From: Streptomyces sp. SLBN-118
GTDB lineage: Bacteria > Actinomycetota > Actinomycetes > Streptomycetales > Streptomycetaceae
DNA: 64,000 nucleotides
Assembly: GCF_006715635.1 (NCBI RefSeq)
Contig: NZ_VFNP01000001.1
Span: 1,116,001 to 1,180,000 of the forward strand
Direction: 5' to 3'
Below, one piece after another: positions 35,576 through 45,023 of this stretch. The position numbers and the translations under genes are program-made. A model generated the notes under the pieces. That model saw only the letters and a program-made list of their open reading frames with translations, was not told the origin of the DNA and did not search any database. Position 1 is the first letter of the stretch. Every line of letters begins with the position of its first letter.

Positions 35576-36673
35576 ATGCGACAGTCTGCGGAGCTCTGGC
35601 CGAAGCCGACACTCGAGGTGACCACATTGCATGTTCTGATCATCGGTGATCGTTTCATCCCTGCCGCGTATTTCGCGGACGCTCTGGCGGAGGTCCCTGC
35701 TTCCCCCTTTGGCCCGCTCGACAGCATCGACTGGCCGGGGACGAAGGCGGAGCAGCACGCGGCGCAGCAGGCCATGGAATGGCAGGGGCCCGAGGTGGGG
35801 GTGTCCGATGAGATCCTGGCCGCGGTGGGCGAGGCCGAGGTGCTGGCGGTGCACTTCGCTCCGGTTCCTTCGGCGGTACTCCGAGCCGCCCCGAAGCTGC
35901 GGGCCGTGTGTGTGGCCCGCACGGGGCTGGAGAACGTCGCCGTCACCACCGCGACCGCCCGCGGGGTGGCTGTTGTGCCGGTGTTCGGCCGCAATGCATC
36001 GGCCGTCGCCGAGCTTGCTGTCGGCCTGATGCTCGCAGAGGCGCGGGACATCGCTCGCTCAGATGCCTCGGTCAAGGCCGGTGGGTGGCGCAAGGATTTC
36101 GGCCGTCCCGGCCGCGAGATCGGTGACAGCACAGTCGGCCTGATCGGCATGGGGCATGTGGGGCGCACGTTCGCAGAGCGGTTGCGCGGCTTCGGCGCCC
36201 GTATGCTCGCGTACGACCCCTACGTGTCCGATGAGGTGCTGACTCGGTGCTCGGTCGCGCGGGCCGATGATCTGGACGTGATCTTCCGGGAGTCGGATTT
36301 CGTCCAGCTGTTCGCTCGGCTGACGGGCGAGACGGAGCGGTTCATCAGCGCACGCCACTTTGCGCTGATGAAGCCGACTGCCTACTTCATCAACACGGCA
36401 CGCAGCCGCTTGGTGGACACCGGCGCTTTGTATGACTGTCTGGAAGCCGGGCGGATCGCCGGGGCCGGGCTGGATGTGCAGGACGAGGAGCCCCTTCCTG
36501 TGGACAGTCCTTGGCGCGTGCTGGACAACGTCACAATCACGACCCACAGCGCCGGTGACACGACGACCACGACGCGGCGGTCGGCGCGGCTCGTCGCCGA
36601 AGCCGTCGTTGAACTGGCGAAGACCGGCCGGTGCGCGTCCGCGGTCAACGCCCGTGAACTGGGATGGGTGTAA
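35576..36673 (+). CDS. NAD-dependent D-2-hydroxyacid dehydrogenase
   Basis: The 365-residue protein has the Rossmann core GLIGMGHVGRTFAERLRGFG and the catalytic segments NTARSRLVD (Arg), a Glu in GLDVQDEEPLP and THSAGD (His). The substrate is probably a sugar-derived 2-hydroxy or 2-keto acid. An in-frame TTG at 35627, with GAGGTG upstream and giving MHVLIIGDRFIP, is a strong alternative start. It is followed after four bases by the FGGY kinase gene, so the two act in one route. Confidence 0.9.
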   Translation: MRQSAELWPKPTLEVTTLHVLIIGDRFIPAAYFADALAEVPASPFGPLDSIDWPGTKAEQHAAQQAMEWQGPEVGVSDEILAAVGEAEVLAVHFAPVPSAVLRAAPKLRAVCVARTGLENVAVTTATARGVAVVPVFGRNASAVAELAVGLMLAEARDIARSDASVKAGGWRKDFGRPGREIGDSTVGLIGMGHVGRTFAERLRGFGARMLAYDPYVSDEVLTRCSVARADDLDVIFRESDFVQLFARLTGETERFISARHFALMKPTAYFINTARSRLVDTGALYDCLEAGRIAGAGLDVQDEEPLPVDSPWRVLDNVTITTHSAGDTTTTTRRSARLVAEAVVELAKTGRCASAVNARELGWV

Positions 36674-36677
36674 CGGA

Positions 36678-38210
36678 ATGACTCCGCTCAGGCCTGACCT
36701 GGTGCTCGGTGTGGATGCGGGACACACCATGACCAAGGCCGTGCTGTTCGACGCTGCCGGCCGGCAGCTGGCACAGGGCAGCGGCACGCTGTCGCTGGAG
36801 ACCCCTCACCCATGCTGGGTCGAACGGAACATGGACGAGGCATGGCAGTCCGCGCACCGGGCCATCAGTGCCTGTCTCGCCAAAGCGGGGCCAGGGGCGG
36901 GGCGGGCCGTCGCCGCGGTCGGGATGACCGGGCACGGCGACGGCCTGTACCCCGTCGACAGGGAAGGCCGACCGGTTCGGGCCGCGATCGTCGCGATGGA
37001 CACGCGCGCCAAGCCGGTGCTGGATGCCTGGCAGGACACACCGGTCTGGTCCCGTGCCCTCGCGCTGTCGGGCACGGTGCCCTTCGCGGGTTCGCCTGCC
37101 GCGTTGCTGGTGTGGCTGCAGCGCCATGAGCCACAGACGCTGCAGCAGGCCCGCTGGCTGCTTTCCTGCAAGGACTGGCTGCGCCTGCGGCTGACGGGCG
37201 AGGTGTCCACTGATCCCACGGACGCCAGCGCCTCGTTCACCGACATGCGACGGGGCGGTTACTCACCGGAGCTGCTGGACCTGTACGGGCTCGGCGCGCT
37301 CGCCGACAAGCTACCGCCCGTCCTGGCCAGTGACACCGTCGTTGGAACTGTGACCCGCGAGGCCGCGGCGCTCACTGGGCTCGCCGCTGGTACCCCCGTG
37401 GTTACCGGCGCCCACGACGTGGACGCGGCCGCGCTAGGGATCGGCGGCGCGGCGCCCGGTCAACTGTGCCTGATAGCCGGGTCGTTCAGCATCAACGAGG
37501 TGGTCACTGAGCACCCCGTCGTCGATCCCCGCTGGCAGGTCCGCCGGTTCGTCCACCCGGGGCAGTGGATGACCATGTCCACCTCACCGACTTCGGTGGC
37601 GAACCTGGAGTGGTTCCTGCAGGTCATCGGGCTGGCCGAACACCGTGACAGCGTCCACGAGGCAATTGGTCGGGACGTCGAGGCATGCTTGCCCGGTCCG
37701 TCGGAGGTGCTGTTCCACCCGTTCGTCTATGGCTCGCCTCACCAGGGGGCCACGTCCGGCACGTTTCTCGGCTTGCGCGGCTGGCACGATCGCGGTCACC
37801 TGCTCCGGGCTCTGATGGAAGGCATCGTCCTGAACCACCGCTGGCATGTCGACGCGCTTGGCTCGCGACTTTCAGTGACCGGGCCGGCCCAGCTGACGGG
37901 CGGCGCCGCGCACAGCGAGGTGTGGAGCCAGATGTTCGCAGACGCACTGCAGCGGCCGGTCGAAGTGGCCGATGTCGAGGAAAGCGCTGCGCGGGGGGCG
38001 GCTCTGCTGGCCGCGACCGCTGTCGGGCTCATTGACGGCGTCGCCGACCCACGCGCCGGTGCCGCCCTGCTCAGGCGGCATGAGCCGGCCGCTGAGCGGG
38101 TTGCTGTGCTCGAGGAGGCCTACCAGGTCTACCGGGAGGCCATGGACGCTCTGGGCCCGGTATGGGCGCGTTTGGATGCGTGCGGGACTGCCGAGTGCGA
38201 GGCACCCTGA
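36678..38210 (+). CDS. FGGY-family carbohydrate kinase
   Basis: The 510-residue kinase has two actin-like halves: a phosphate-binding start LGVDAGHTMTKAVLFD, substrate-domain WVERNMDEAW, GMTGHGDGLYPVD and TGAHDVDAAALGIGG, and C-terminal LTGGAAHSEVW. It is closest in feel to L-xylulose, erythritol or similar polyol/ketose kinases. It phosphorylates a sugar with ATP in the cytoplasm. It is coupled with the 2-hydroxyacid dehydrogenase upstream and lies beside the polyol ABC locus. Confidence 0.9.
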   Translation: MTPLRPDLVLGVDAGHTMTKAVLFDAAGRQLAQGSGTLSLETPHPCWVERNMDEAWQSAHRAISACLAKAGPGAGRAVAAVGMTGHGDGLYPVDREGRPVRAAIVAMDTRAKPVLDAWQDTPVWSRALALSGTVPFAGSPAALLVWLQRHEPQTLQQARWLLSCKDWLRLRLTGEVSTDPTDASASFTDMRRGGYSPELLDLYGLGALADKLPPVLASDTVVGTVTREAAALTGLAAGTPVVTGAHDVDAAALGIGGAAPGQLCLIAGSFSINEVVTEHPVVDPRWQVRRFVHPGQWMTMSTSPTSVANLEWFLQVIGLAEHRDSVHEAIGRDVEACLPGPSEVLFHPFVYGSPHQGATSGTFLGLRGWHDRGHLLRALMEGIVLNHRWHVDALGSRLSVTGPAQLTGGAAHSEVWSQMFADALQRPVEVADVEESAARGAALLAATAVGLIDGVADPRAGAALLRRHEPAAERVAVLEEAYQVYREAMDALGPVWARLDACGTAECEAP

Positions 38211-38332
38211 GGACCGCCCTGCAGCCCCTAGATCACACAAGGAACGTTAGAGCCCGAGTCGAGTTACTGGATTTTATGAGATTTGTTGGGCAAATCTATT
38301 GCAAATGGCTCCGGCGGGAGCATATATAAGAC

Positions 38333-38419
38333 ATGACGACACCTCTCGCGGCCTGCCCCGCAGTCCGGGACCTGGTCACCCGCCACCTGGGGTGGCACCG
38401 GATTCCTTCCACAGCCTGA
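38333..38419 (+). CDS. Possible 28-residue leader peptide
   Basis: A short frame (MTTPLAACPAVRDLVTRHLG, then eight more residues and TGA) starts five bases after an AT-rich TATATAAGAC stretch, with GGGAG as a possible ribosome site. It ends 11 bases before the start of the ATPase gene. The composition is coding-like. It could be a small protein or a leader; I do not recognise it. Confidence 0.35.
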   Translation: MTTPLAACPAVRDLVTRHLGWHRIPSTA

Positions 38420-38430
38420 AAGCTCCGGCC

Positions 38431-38934
38431 ATGTCTCCCTACTCGGCCCGCCCGGCCTCCCTCGGCCCCCCGCCCCTCGCCCCATGGGTCGACATCACGC
38501 GACCGGGACTGAAGACCCTGGCCCCGCGCCGTTCACCGAAGGCCCAGTTCACCCTTCCGGCACAGAAGGCGCTGGTCGGCTGCTTCCGCGACGCCGCCAC
38601 CCATGTACTGACCCTCTGGAACCTCTCGGACGACGAGCGTGAGGCGGCTGTCCTGGTCGTGGGAGAACTCGCCGCCAACGCGGCCACGCACGGGCGAACC
38701 GAGATGTCGCTGTGCCTGACCCTTGATCCGGGCGCGCTGTGTATCGTCGTGAGTGATCAAGGAGAGCCTACCGAGCCGCACGTCCGAGGCGCCGACGGCG
38801 ATCCGGACGAGCACGGCCGCGGCTTGGGCATCGTCCACGCCCTCTCCTTCCGAGTCGACCTGCATCACGATGATCATGGAACACTCGTCGTGGCCTGGCT
38901 GGCCGCCACGACCAACCAGACGAGAGCCGACTGA
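38431..38934 (+). CDS. RsbW-like ATP-binding protein
   Basis: The 167-residue protein has an HATPase domain with VVGELAANAATHG (N box), VVSDQGEPTEP and DEHGRGLGIVHAL (G boxes). It is of the Streptomyces stand-alone anti-sigma/switch kinase type. The ATG 38431 start gives MSPYSARPASL; a longer frame from 38299 overlaps the leader frame and is less likely. No partner gene is adjacent. Confidence 0.85.
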   Translation: MSPYSARPASLGPPPLAPWVDITRPGLKTLAPRRSPKAQFTLPAQKALVGCFRDAATHVLTLWNLSDDEREAAVLVVGELAANAATHGRTEMSLCLTLDPGALCIVVSDQGEPTEPHVRGADGDPDEHGRGLGIVHALSFRVDLHHDDHGTLVVAWLAATTNQTRAD

Positions 38935-39075
38935 CCCCGGCGCCACTGCGACCATCTCCCCTCTTGCCGCGCTCCCCCACCCACCGCATCAGCGCCGCCG
39001 CACCCGGGCGGCTGCCCGAGAGTCTTCCTCGGGCAGCCGCCCGGCTTGCTGCCGGCCGCGCGTCCAGCAGGCGAG

Positions 39076-40062
39076 TTACGTCAGGACCGGCGCGCTGTTG
39101 CGTCGATATGGCGGCTGGGCGCCGGCGCGGGTGCAGGTGTCCGCAGCGATCTCCACCGCGTACGCAAGCAGCCGTTCGAGCTCCTCGGCGGTCAGCCCAG
39201 CGACGCCCCCTCGGCTGAGCCGGCTCGTCCGGTGCAGGTAGGCGAGCGCCCCTGCGGTGAAGGCGTCACCCGCTCCCACGGTGTCGACTACCTCGACCGC
39301 CGGGGCGGGCACATGCACGCAAGCGGTTCGGCCCGCAGCCCAGGCGCCCCGGGAACCGAGCGTGATCAATACGAGCCCTGCCCCGGACGCCAGCCAGCGG
39401 TCGGCCACCGCCTCGTACGGCTCGCCCGGGTGGAGCCAGGCCAGGTCCTCCTCGCTCGCCTTCACCACGTCGGCGAGTGCAACCCAGTCGGTGAATCGGC
39501 GGAGATAGGCTGCACGGTCGGTGACCAGGCCCGGGCGCACGTTCGGGTCGAGTGACACCAGCCGCCGGCCCGACTCCCGGCGCAGCAGTCCATCAAGAGT
39601 CGAGGCCAGTGGTTCCAGCAGCAGTCCTAGCGAGCCGACGTGCAGCGCCGCTGCCTCGGGAAGTCTCCCGTCGTCCGGCAGCGCGGCGAGATGCGTCGGC
39701 TGCAGGCCGCGGTCGGCGGTGCCGTTGGCGTGGAAGGAGTAGACGGCCGACATGTCATCGCCCAGGTGCACGGCGGCGAGCGTGGTCGGGTCCGGCGTCC
39801 GCAGCACGTGCGTGAGGTGTGTGCCGGATTCCGCGAGGTGTCTGCGCAGCAGGTCGCCGAAATGATCGTCGGAGAGACGTGCGAGCAGCGCTGCAGGGAC
39901 GCTGAGGCGTCCGAGGCCGGCAGCGACGTTCAGGCAGGAGCCTCCCGGGCGTGGCTGGTAGGCCGCGTCACCGTTGGCCGTGCGCGCGGGCGTCAGGTCC
40001 ACCAGCGCGTCTCCGGCGACAATGACAGCGGGCTGGTCTGCGGGTTTTGGTATGGAGCTCAT
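39076..40062 (-). CDS. PfkB-family sugar kinase
   Basis: The 328-residue ribokinase-like protein has GGSCLNVAAGLGRLSV near the N-terminus and the C-terminal signature DTVGAGDAFTAGAL with the catalytic Asp. Likely substrates are fructose or another ketose. It is divergent from the SBP gene of the polyol importer, which fits phosphorylation of the ketose formed by the nearby alcohol dehydrogenase. ATG 40062 (MSSIPKPADQP) is chosen; the frame upstream is not protein-like. Confidence 0.9.
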   Translation of the reverse strand: MSSIPKPADQPAVIVAGDALVDLTPARTANGDAAYQPRPGGSCLNVAAGLGRLSVPAALLARLSDDHFGDLLRRHLAESGTHLTHVLRTPDPTTLAAVHLGDDMSAVYSFHANGTADRGLQPTHLAALPDDGRLPEAAALHVGSLGLLLEPLASTLDGLLRRESGRRLVSLDPNVRPGLVTDRAAYLRRFTDWVALADVVKASEEDLAWLHPGEPYEAVADRWLASGAGLVLITLGSRGAWAAGRTACVHVPAPAVEVVDTVGAGDAFTAGALAYLHRTSRLSRGGVAGLTAEELERLLAYAVEIAADTCTRAGAQPPYRRNSAPVLT

Positions 40063-40394
40063 ACGGGTTCCTCGGGGACGAACGGCGCGGTCGGGGGCTG
40101 GGTGCTGTTCGGCCGTCCGCCCGGGGCGGAAGGGCACGACACCTCTTGCAAGACGTCACGACGATAGATTCCCAGAGATTTTCTCGCAAGATATGTTAAC
40201 AATGGCGTCGTCTCCTGCTAATAATTCAGCCATCGATATCGCTCCCGACACCCCAGGGAGGCATCGACATCCCCCCTCTCAGCCGAATCTCAGTCAAGGT
40301 CCGACGAGGCTCCGCCGCCGAGCGGCTGACGCGCGGCGCCACCGTGGGAGCCGCCGGCCACTTTCCCGCCCCATCTGTACGAGAGGTCCCCTTC
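40063..40394. promoter_or_regulatory. Divergent control region of PfkB and polyol importer genes
   Basis: This 332-bp gap contains an AT-rich island at about 40160-40240, with TTTTCTCGCAAGATATGTTA, unusual for this genome. It is the natural site for promoters of both units and for a DeoR-type operator. No perfect palindrome longer than GTTAAC was seen. Confidence 0.5.
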
Positions 40395-41747
40395 ATGCGA
40401 TCGATGAGATACGCCATCCTCGCCAGCACCGCCGCCACCGCGCTGCTAGCCACCGCCGCCTGCTCCGGAGCCGGGGCCGGCGGGTCCTCCGGCGGCGGGA
40501 AGAGCATCAATGTGCTGATGGTCGGCAACCCTCAGATGGAGGACATCGCGAAGCTGACGCAGAGCACGTTCACGAAGGAGACCGGTATCAAGGTCAACTT
40601 CACGATCCTTCCCGAGAACGAGCTGCGCGACAAAGTCACCCAGGACATCGCCACCCATGCCGGCCAGTACGACGTCGCCACCATCGGCGCCTACGAAGTC
40701 CCCATCTGGGAGAAGAACGGCTGGCTGCACGAGCTTGGGTCCTACGCCGACAAGGACGCGAGCTTCGACAAGAGCGACCTGCTCAAGCCGATGGTGCAGT
40801 CGCTGTCCGGTTCGGACGGCAAGCTCTATGCCCTGCCGTTCTACGGCGAGTCCTCCTTCCTCATGTACCGCAAGGATGTCTTCGCCGAGAAGGGCCTGAA
40901 GATGCCCGAGCATCCCACCTGGCAGCAGGTTGGAGACCTCGCCGCCCGGGTCGACGGCGCCGAGCCCGGCATGAGAGGCATCTGTCTGCGCGGCCTGCCC
41001 GGCTGGGGCGAGCTCGGGGCGCCGCTGACCAGCATGGTCAACACCTTCGGCGGCACCTGGTTCACCAAGGACTGGCAGGCACAGGTCAACACCGGCGGCT
41101 TCAAGGACGCGACGAAGTTCTACGTCGACCTGGTCCGCAAGCACGGTGAGGCCGGCGCGGCCCAGGCCGGGTTCACCGAGTGCTTGAACGCCATGAGTCA
41201 GGGCAAGGTCGCCATGTGGTACGACGCCACCAGCGCGGCTGGTTCGCTGGAAGACCCCAGCACCAGCAAGGCCGCCGGAAAGATCGGCTACGCGTACGCG
41301 CCAGTGGAGAAGACCGCCAGCAGCGGCTGGCTGTGGGCCTGGGCGTGGGCGATGCCGCAGACCACCAAGAAGGCCGACGCCGCCTCGAAGTTCATGCTGT
41401 GGGCGTCCAGCAAGAAGTACGAGAAGCTCGTCGGAGATCGTCTGGGCTGGCCACGCGTCCCCGCCGGCAAGCGCGCCAGCACCTACCTGATTCCCCAGTA
41501 CAACAAGGCTGCCGCCTCGTTCGGCGACATCACCCTGAAGTCCATCCAGCAGGCCGACCCGTCCAACCCGGGCGTCCAGCCGCGGCCCACGGTCGGCATC
41601 CAGTTCGTCGCCATCCCCGAGTTCCAGGACCTCGGCACCAAGGCCACGCAGGAGATCTCCGCCGCCATCGCCGGCAAGACCAGCGTGGACAAGGCACTCG
41701 ATGACGGTCAGAAGCTCGCGGAGGACGTCGCCAAGAACTACAAGTGA
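40395..41747 (+). CDS. ABC sugar/polyol-binding lipoprotein
   Basis: The 450-residue family 1 solute-binding protein has a lipoprotein signal (about 1-23, lipobox ATAAC). Middle segments are ALPFYGESSFLMYRKDVF and MSQGKVAMWYDATSAAG, and the C-terminal WAWAMPQTTKKADA resembles sorbitol/mannitol binding proteins. It delivers substrate to the two permeases downstream. A hairpin at 41759-41783 separates it from them. No ATPase gene is near; the shared MsiK-type ATPase of streptomycetes would be needed. Confidence 0.92.
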   Translation: MRSMRYAILASTAATALLATAACSGAGAGGSSGGGKSINVLMVGNPQMEDIAKLTQSTFTKETGIKVNFTILPENELRDKVTQDIATHAGQYDVATIGAYEVPIWEKNGWLHELGSYADKDASFDKSDLLKPMVQSLSGSDGKLYALPFYGESSFLMYRKDVFAEKGLKMPEHPTWQQVGDLAARVDGAEPGMRGICLRGLPGWGELGAPLTSMVNTFGGTWFTKDWQAQVNTGGFKDATKFYVDLVRKHGEAGAAQAGFTECLNAMSQGKVAMWYDATSAAGSLEDPSTSKAAGKIGYAYAPVEKTASSGWLWAWAWAMPQTTKKADAASKFMLWASSKKYEKLVGDRLGWPRVPAGKRASTYLIPQYNKAAASFGDITLKSIQQADPSNPGVQPRPTVGIQFVAIPEFQDLGTKATQEISAAIAGKTSVDKALDDGQKLAEDVAKNYK

Positions 41748-41758
41748 GCCGCCCTGCC

Positions 41759-41783
41759 CCGGCCGGAGTCCGCGCCCGGCCGG
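41759..41783 (+). terminator. Hairpin between SBP and permease genes (attenuator/stabiliser)
   Basis: CCGGCCGG occurs at 41759-41766 and again, self-complementary, at 41776-41783 with a 9-base loop. No T run follows. It sits right after the SBP stop, so it probably stabilises or partly terminates the message. The second importer has a similar element. Confidence 0.55.
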
Positions 41784-41836
41784 AGCAGCTTCCCCGCTCA
41801 GCACGCCCCCAGACCGCCGACGGCGAAAGAAAGCCC

Positions 41837-42805
41837 ATGCCCACGCTCAACCATCCCCTCCGAACGAAGACCACGGGGCCGCCTGCCCGCCCGGTCAGAC
41901 GACGCTCAGGCGATAGCAAGTGGCGGCGCCGTTTCCCGCTGCTTCCGGCGCTGGTATTCACGGTCATCGTCACGCAGCTGCCGTTCGTGGCCACACTCGT
42001 CATCTCCACCTTCCAGTGGAACATCCTGCGGCCGGGCGACCGTCATTTCACCGGCCTGTCCAACTACGCGTTCGTCTTCACCGACGAGCGGTTGCGTCAT
42101 GCGGTCCTCAACACCGTCGTCCTCACAGCGTCCGTGGTGGTCGTCAGCGTGCTGCTCGGACTGGGCCTGGCTCTGCTGCTCGACCGCCGCTTCCTGGGCC
42201 GGGGCCTTGCACGCACTCTGCTGATCGCCCCGTTCCTGGTGATGCCTGTGGCCGCAGCGCTGCTGTGGAAGCACGCCCTCTACAACCCCGACTACGGGCT
42301 CCTCAACGGCACCCTGAACGCTGTCTGGCAGCTCTTCGGTGCCGAGCACGGCCCCACCGTCGACTGGGTCTCCACCTTCCCCATGCCGGCCCTGGTGATC
42401 GCGCTGGTGTGGCAGTGGACACCGTTCATGATGCTCATCCTGCTGGCCGGCCTGCAGGCCCAGCCCGGTGACGTACTGGAGGCTGCCAGGGTCGACGGGG
42501 CCTCCGCGCTGCAGACCTTCCGCTTCGTCACGCTGCCGCACCTGCGGCAGTACATCGAGCTGGGCGTCGTGCTCGGCAGCATCTTCGTCGTGCAGACCTT
42601 CGATGCCGTCTACACCATCACCCAGGGCGGGCCCGGCTCCCAGACCACCAACCTGCCTTACGAGATCTACCTGACCATGTTCCGCAAGTTCGAGTACGGC
42701 CAGGCCGCGGCCGCCGGCGTCGTCGTGGTGATCGGCTCGATCGTCATCGCCACGTTCGCCCTGCGGGTCGTGGCCTCCCTGTTCCGTGAGGAGGTGTCCC
42801 GATGA
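41837..42805 (+). CDS. ABC sugar permease, MalF-like
   Basis: The 322-residue protein has six predicted membrane helices and an EAA loop (EAARVDGASALQTFRFVTLP). A QGGPG segment is typical of carbohydrate permeases. It forms the channel with the next gene, which overlaps it as ATGA. Its N-terminal 35 residues are basic and probably cytoplasmic. Confidence 0.92.
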   Translation: MPTLNHPLRTKTTGPPARPVRRRSGDSKWRRRFPLLPALVFTVIVTQLPFVATLVISTFQWNILRPGDRHFTGLSNYAFVFTDERLRHAVLNTVVLTASVVVVSVLLGLGLALLLDRRFLGRGLARTLLIAPFLVMPVAAALLWKHALYNPDYGLLNGTLNAVWQLFGAEHGPTVDWVSTFPMPALVIALVWQWTPFMMLILLAGLQAQPGDVLEAARVDGASALQTFRFVTLPHLRQYIELGVVLGSIFVVQTFDAVYTITQGGPGSQTTNLPYEIYLTMFRKFEYGQAAAAGVVVVIGSIVIATFALRVVASLFREEVSR

Positions 42806-43698
42806 CCGCCACCACCACGCCTGCGGCCGCCGGCACCGGCATCCGCAGGCTGCACCGCCGCCGCAAGCAGAGCGACGACCCCGGCCAGGCACCCCGCCTG
42901 TCGCCCCTGTGGACGTTCATCGCGTGGCTGGCCACCCTGGCCTTCTTCGCCCCCGTGGCCTGGATGGTGCTCACCTCCTTCCACCAGGAATCGGATGCGG
43001 CGACAAACCCACCCAGCCCGTTTGCCCCGCTCACCTTGCACCAGTACGACCTGCTGCTGGGCCGGGACATCGCTCCGTTTCTGCTCAACTCGGCCATGGC
43101 CAGCGTCCTGTCGACCCTGCTGGTCCTCTCCCTGGCGGTGCCGGCCGCCTACGCACTGTCCATCAAGCCGGTCAAAAAGTGGACCGACGTGATGTTCTTC
43201 TTCCTGTCCACCAAGTTCCTGCCGCTCATCGCCGCGCTGCTGCCGATCTACATGATCGTCAAGGACATCGGAATGCTGGACAACATCTGGACGCTGGTCA
43301 TCCTCTACACCGCCATGAACCTCCCGATCGCGGTCTGGATGATGCGCTCGTTCCTCGCCGAGGTCCCCAAGGAAATGCTGGAAGCCGCCGAGGTCGACGG
43401 CGCGGGCCTGCCCACCGTACTGCTGCGGATCGTCGCGCCCGTCGCCATGCCAGGACTCGCGGCCACCTCGCTGATCTGCTTCATCTTCAGCTGGAATGAG
43501 TTCATGTTCGCGGTGAACCTCACCGCGACGCAGGCGTCCACCGCGCCCGTGTTCCTGGTCGGATTCATCACCAACGAGGGCCTGTTCCTGGCCCGGCTGT
43601 GCGCGGCGGCCACGTTGGTGTCACTGCCAGTCCTCATCGCCGGTTTCGCCGCCCAGGACAAGCTGGTGCGCGGCCTGTCCCTGGGAGCCGTCAAATGA
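42802..43698 (+). CDS. ABC sugar permease, MalG-like
   Basis: The 298-residue protein has six helices and an EAA loop (EAAEVDGAGLPTVLLRIVAP). Its ATG overlaps the preceding stop. It pairs with the upstream permease for import of a polyol or monosaccharide. An ATG overlapping its own stop (43695) is in frame with the dehydrogenase gene downstream, but that gene's family start is about 98 codons later. Confidence 0.92.
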   Translation: MTATTTPAAAGTGIRRLHRRRKQSDDPGQAPRLSPLWTFIAWLATLAFFAPVAWMVLTSFHQESDAATNPPSPFAPLTLHQYDLLLGRDIAPFLLNSAMASVLSTLLVLSLAVPAAYALSIKPVKKWTDVMFFFLSTKFLPLIAALLPIYMIVKDIGMLDNIWTLVILYTAMNLPIAVWMMRSFLAEVPKEMLEAAEVDGAGLPTVLLRIVAPVAMPGLAATSLICFIFSWNEFMFAVNLTATQASTAPVFLVGFITNEGLFLARLCAAATLVSLPVLIAGFAAQDKLVRGLSLGAVK

Positions 43699-43988
43699 GT
43701 GCCGCGGCGGCCGTGATAGGCCGGGCAGCACCCGGCGCCCTCTGCGCCCCGGCGCTGCGGGAGACGCACACGCCCCAGGCCATCGCTCGTCACCGCCCGC
43801 GAGTGCGCCCCCTGCACGGGCCTGCCCGATGGCGGGTGTACCAACGACGGGACGTCCTCATATGCGGCCGCCTCCAGCCGGCCGCGTTTCCGGATGCGAT
43901 CGCTTGCTTCCCCACCGGCCTCAGCCGTGAGGCAAACGGCCAAGCCCGGCTGCCCCACCGTGGGGACGCCCGAATGGAACGGAACCCC

Positions 43989-45023
43989 ATGACCGAGACG
44001 ATCCGCCGCGTTGTCGTCCGCTCCCGCGACGACATCGCCATCGAGCATGTGCCTGCTCCAGTCCCCGGGGACGACGAACTTCTGGTGCGCACCACGGTCG
44101 TTGGCGTATGCGGCTCCGACATCCATGCCGCAGCCGGTCACCATCCGTTCATCGACCTGCCCTACTACCCCGGCCATGAGGCGGTCGGTGTTGTGGCCTG
44201 GGCGGGGAAGGGGGCCGAGGACTTTGCCCCCGGCGACCGGGTCGTCGTCGAACCGAACCTGTACTGCGGTCGGTGCACCCAGTGTCGCTCCGGCCGCTAC
44301 AACATCTGCCAGGAACTGAAGGTCTTCGGCTGCCAGACACCCGGCGCCATGACCGACCTGTTCACCATCCCCGCCGCCCGCGTCCATCGCATCCCCGACG
44401 CCATGACCGATCTCCAGGCCGCCCTCATCGAGCCGCTGGCCACCCCGGTGCATGCCGTGGCGAAGGCCGGCGACCTCAGCGGCCGCACCGTCGCCATCCT
44501 CGGCGCCGGCCCCATAGGCCTGCTCACCCTGGTCGCAGCCCGGCACGCGGACGCCACCCGTGTCGTCGTCACCGACCTGCTGCAGGGCAAGCGGGACCGG
44601 GCGCTGCGCCTCGGCGCAGACGGGGCCCTGCACGCCGACGCCCGCGACCTGGTCGCGCAGGCCCACGCGGCACTCGGCGGTCCGCCCGACGTCGTGTTCG
44701 ACTGCGTGACTCGCGAGCACTCCATGGCCCAGGCCATTGGCCTGGTCGCCAAGGGCGGTCAGATCGTCGTAGTGGGAGTGGGAGCCGCCGGCACCACTCC
44801 GATCCGCCTGGACCTGGTCCAAGACCGGGAGATCCGCATCGAAGGCACCCTCATGTACACGGCTGCGGACTACCGCACCGCCATGTCCCTCATTGCCTCC
44901 GGCGCCGTCGACACCGACGAACTCGTCACCGCCAGCTACGGGCTGGACGACGCCGCCAAGGCTTTCACCGCCTCCGCGGATCCGGAACAGGTGAAAGTCC
45001 TGGTCACCGTGAACGGTCCGTAA
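43989..45023 (+). CDS. Zinc-dependent alcohol/polyol dehydrogenase (MDR)
   Basis: The 344-residue protein has catalytic zinc ligands in VCGSDIH and PGHEAVGVV, a structural zinc cysteine set YCGRCTQCRSGRYNIC and a nucleotide fold AILGAGPIGLLTLVAA. It resembles sorbitol, arabitol or xylitol dehydrogenases, which make a ketose with NAD. MTETIRRVV fits the family start. An in-frame ATG at 43974 and one at 43695 would add 5 or 98 residues. It lies between the importer and the DeoR gene and probably takes the imported polyol. Confidence 0.9.
   Translation: MTETIRRVVVRSRDDIAIEHVPAPVPGDDELLVRTTVVGVCGSDIHAAAGHHPFIDLPYYPGHEAVGVVAWAGKGAEDFAPGDRVVVEPNLYCGRCTQCRSGRYNICQELKVFGCQTPGAMTDLFTIPAARVHRIPDAMTDLQAALIEPLATPVHAVAKAGDLSGRTVAILGAGPIGLLTLVAARHADATRVVVTDLLQGKRDRALRLGADGALHADARDLVAQAHAALGGPPDVVFDCVTREHSMAQAIGLVAKGGQIVVVGVGAAGTTPIRLDLVQDREIRIEGTLMYTAADYRTAMSLIASGAVDTDELVTASYGLDDAAKAFTASADPEQVKVLVTVNGP

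Noticed and set aside
38299..38430. Earlier start for the second RsbW-like protein
   Set aside because: The upstream part overlaps the short leader frame, lies across AT-rich promoter-like DNA and has no family similarity.
43695..43988. N-terminal extension of the zinc dehydrogenase from an ATG overlapping the permease stop
   Set aside because: The 98 added residues have no family similarity and the known fold begins at 43989; kept only as an alternative.
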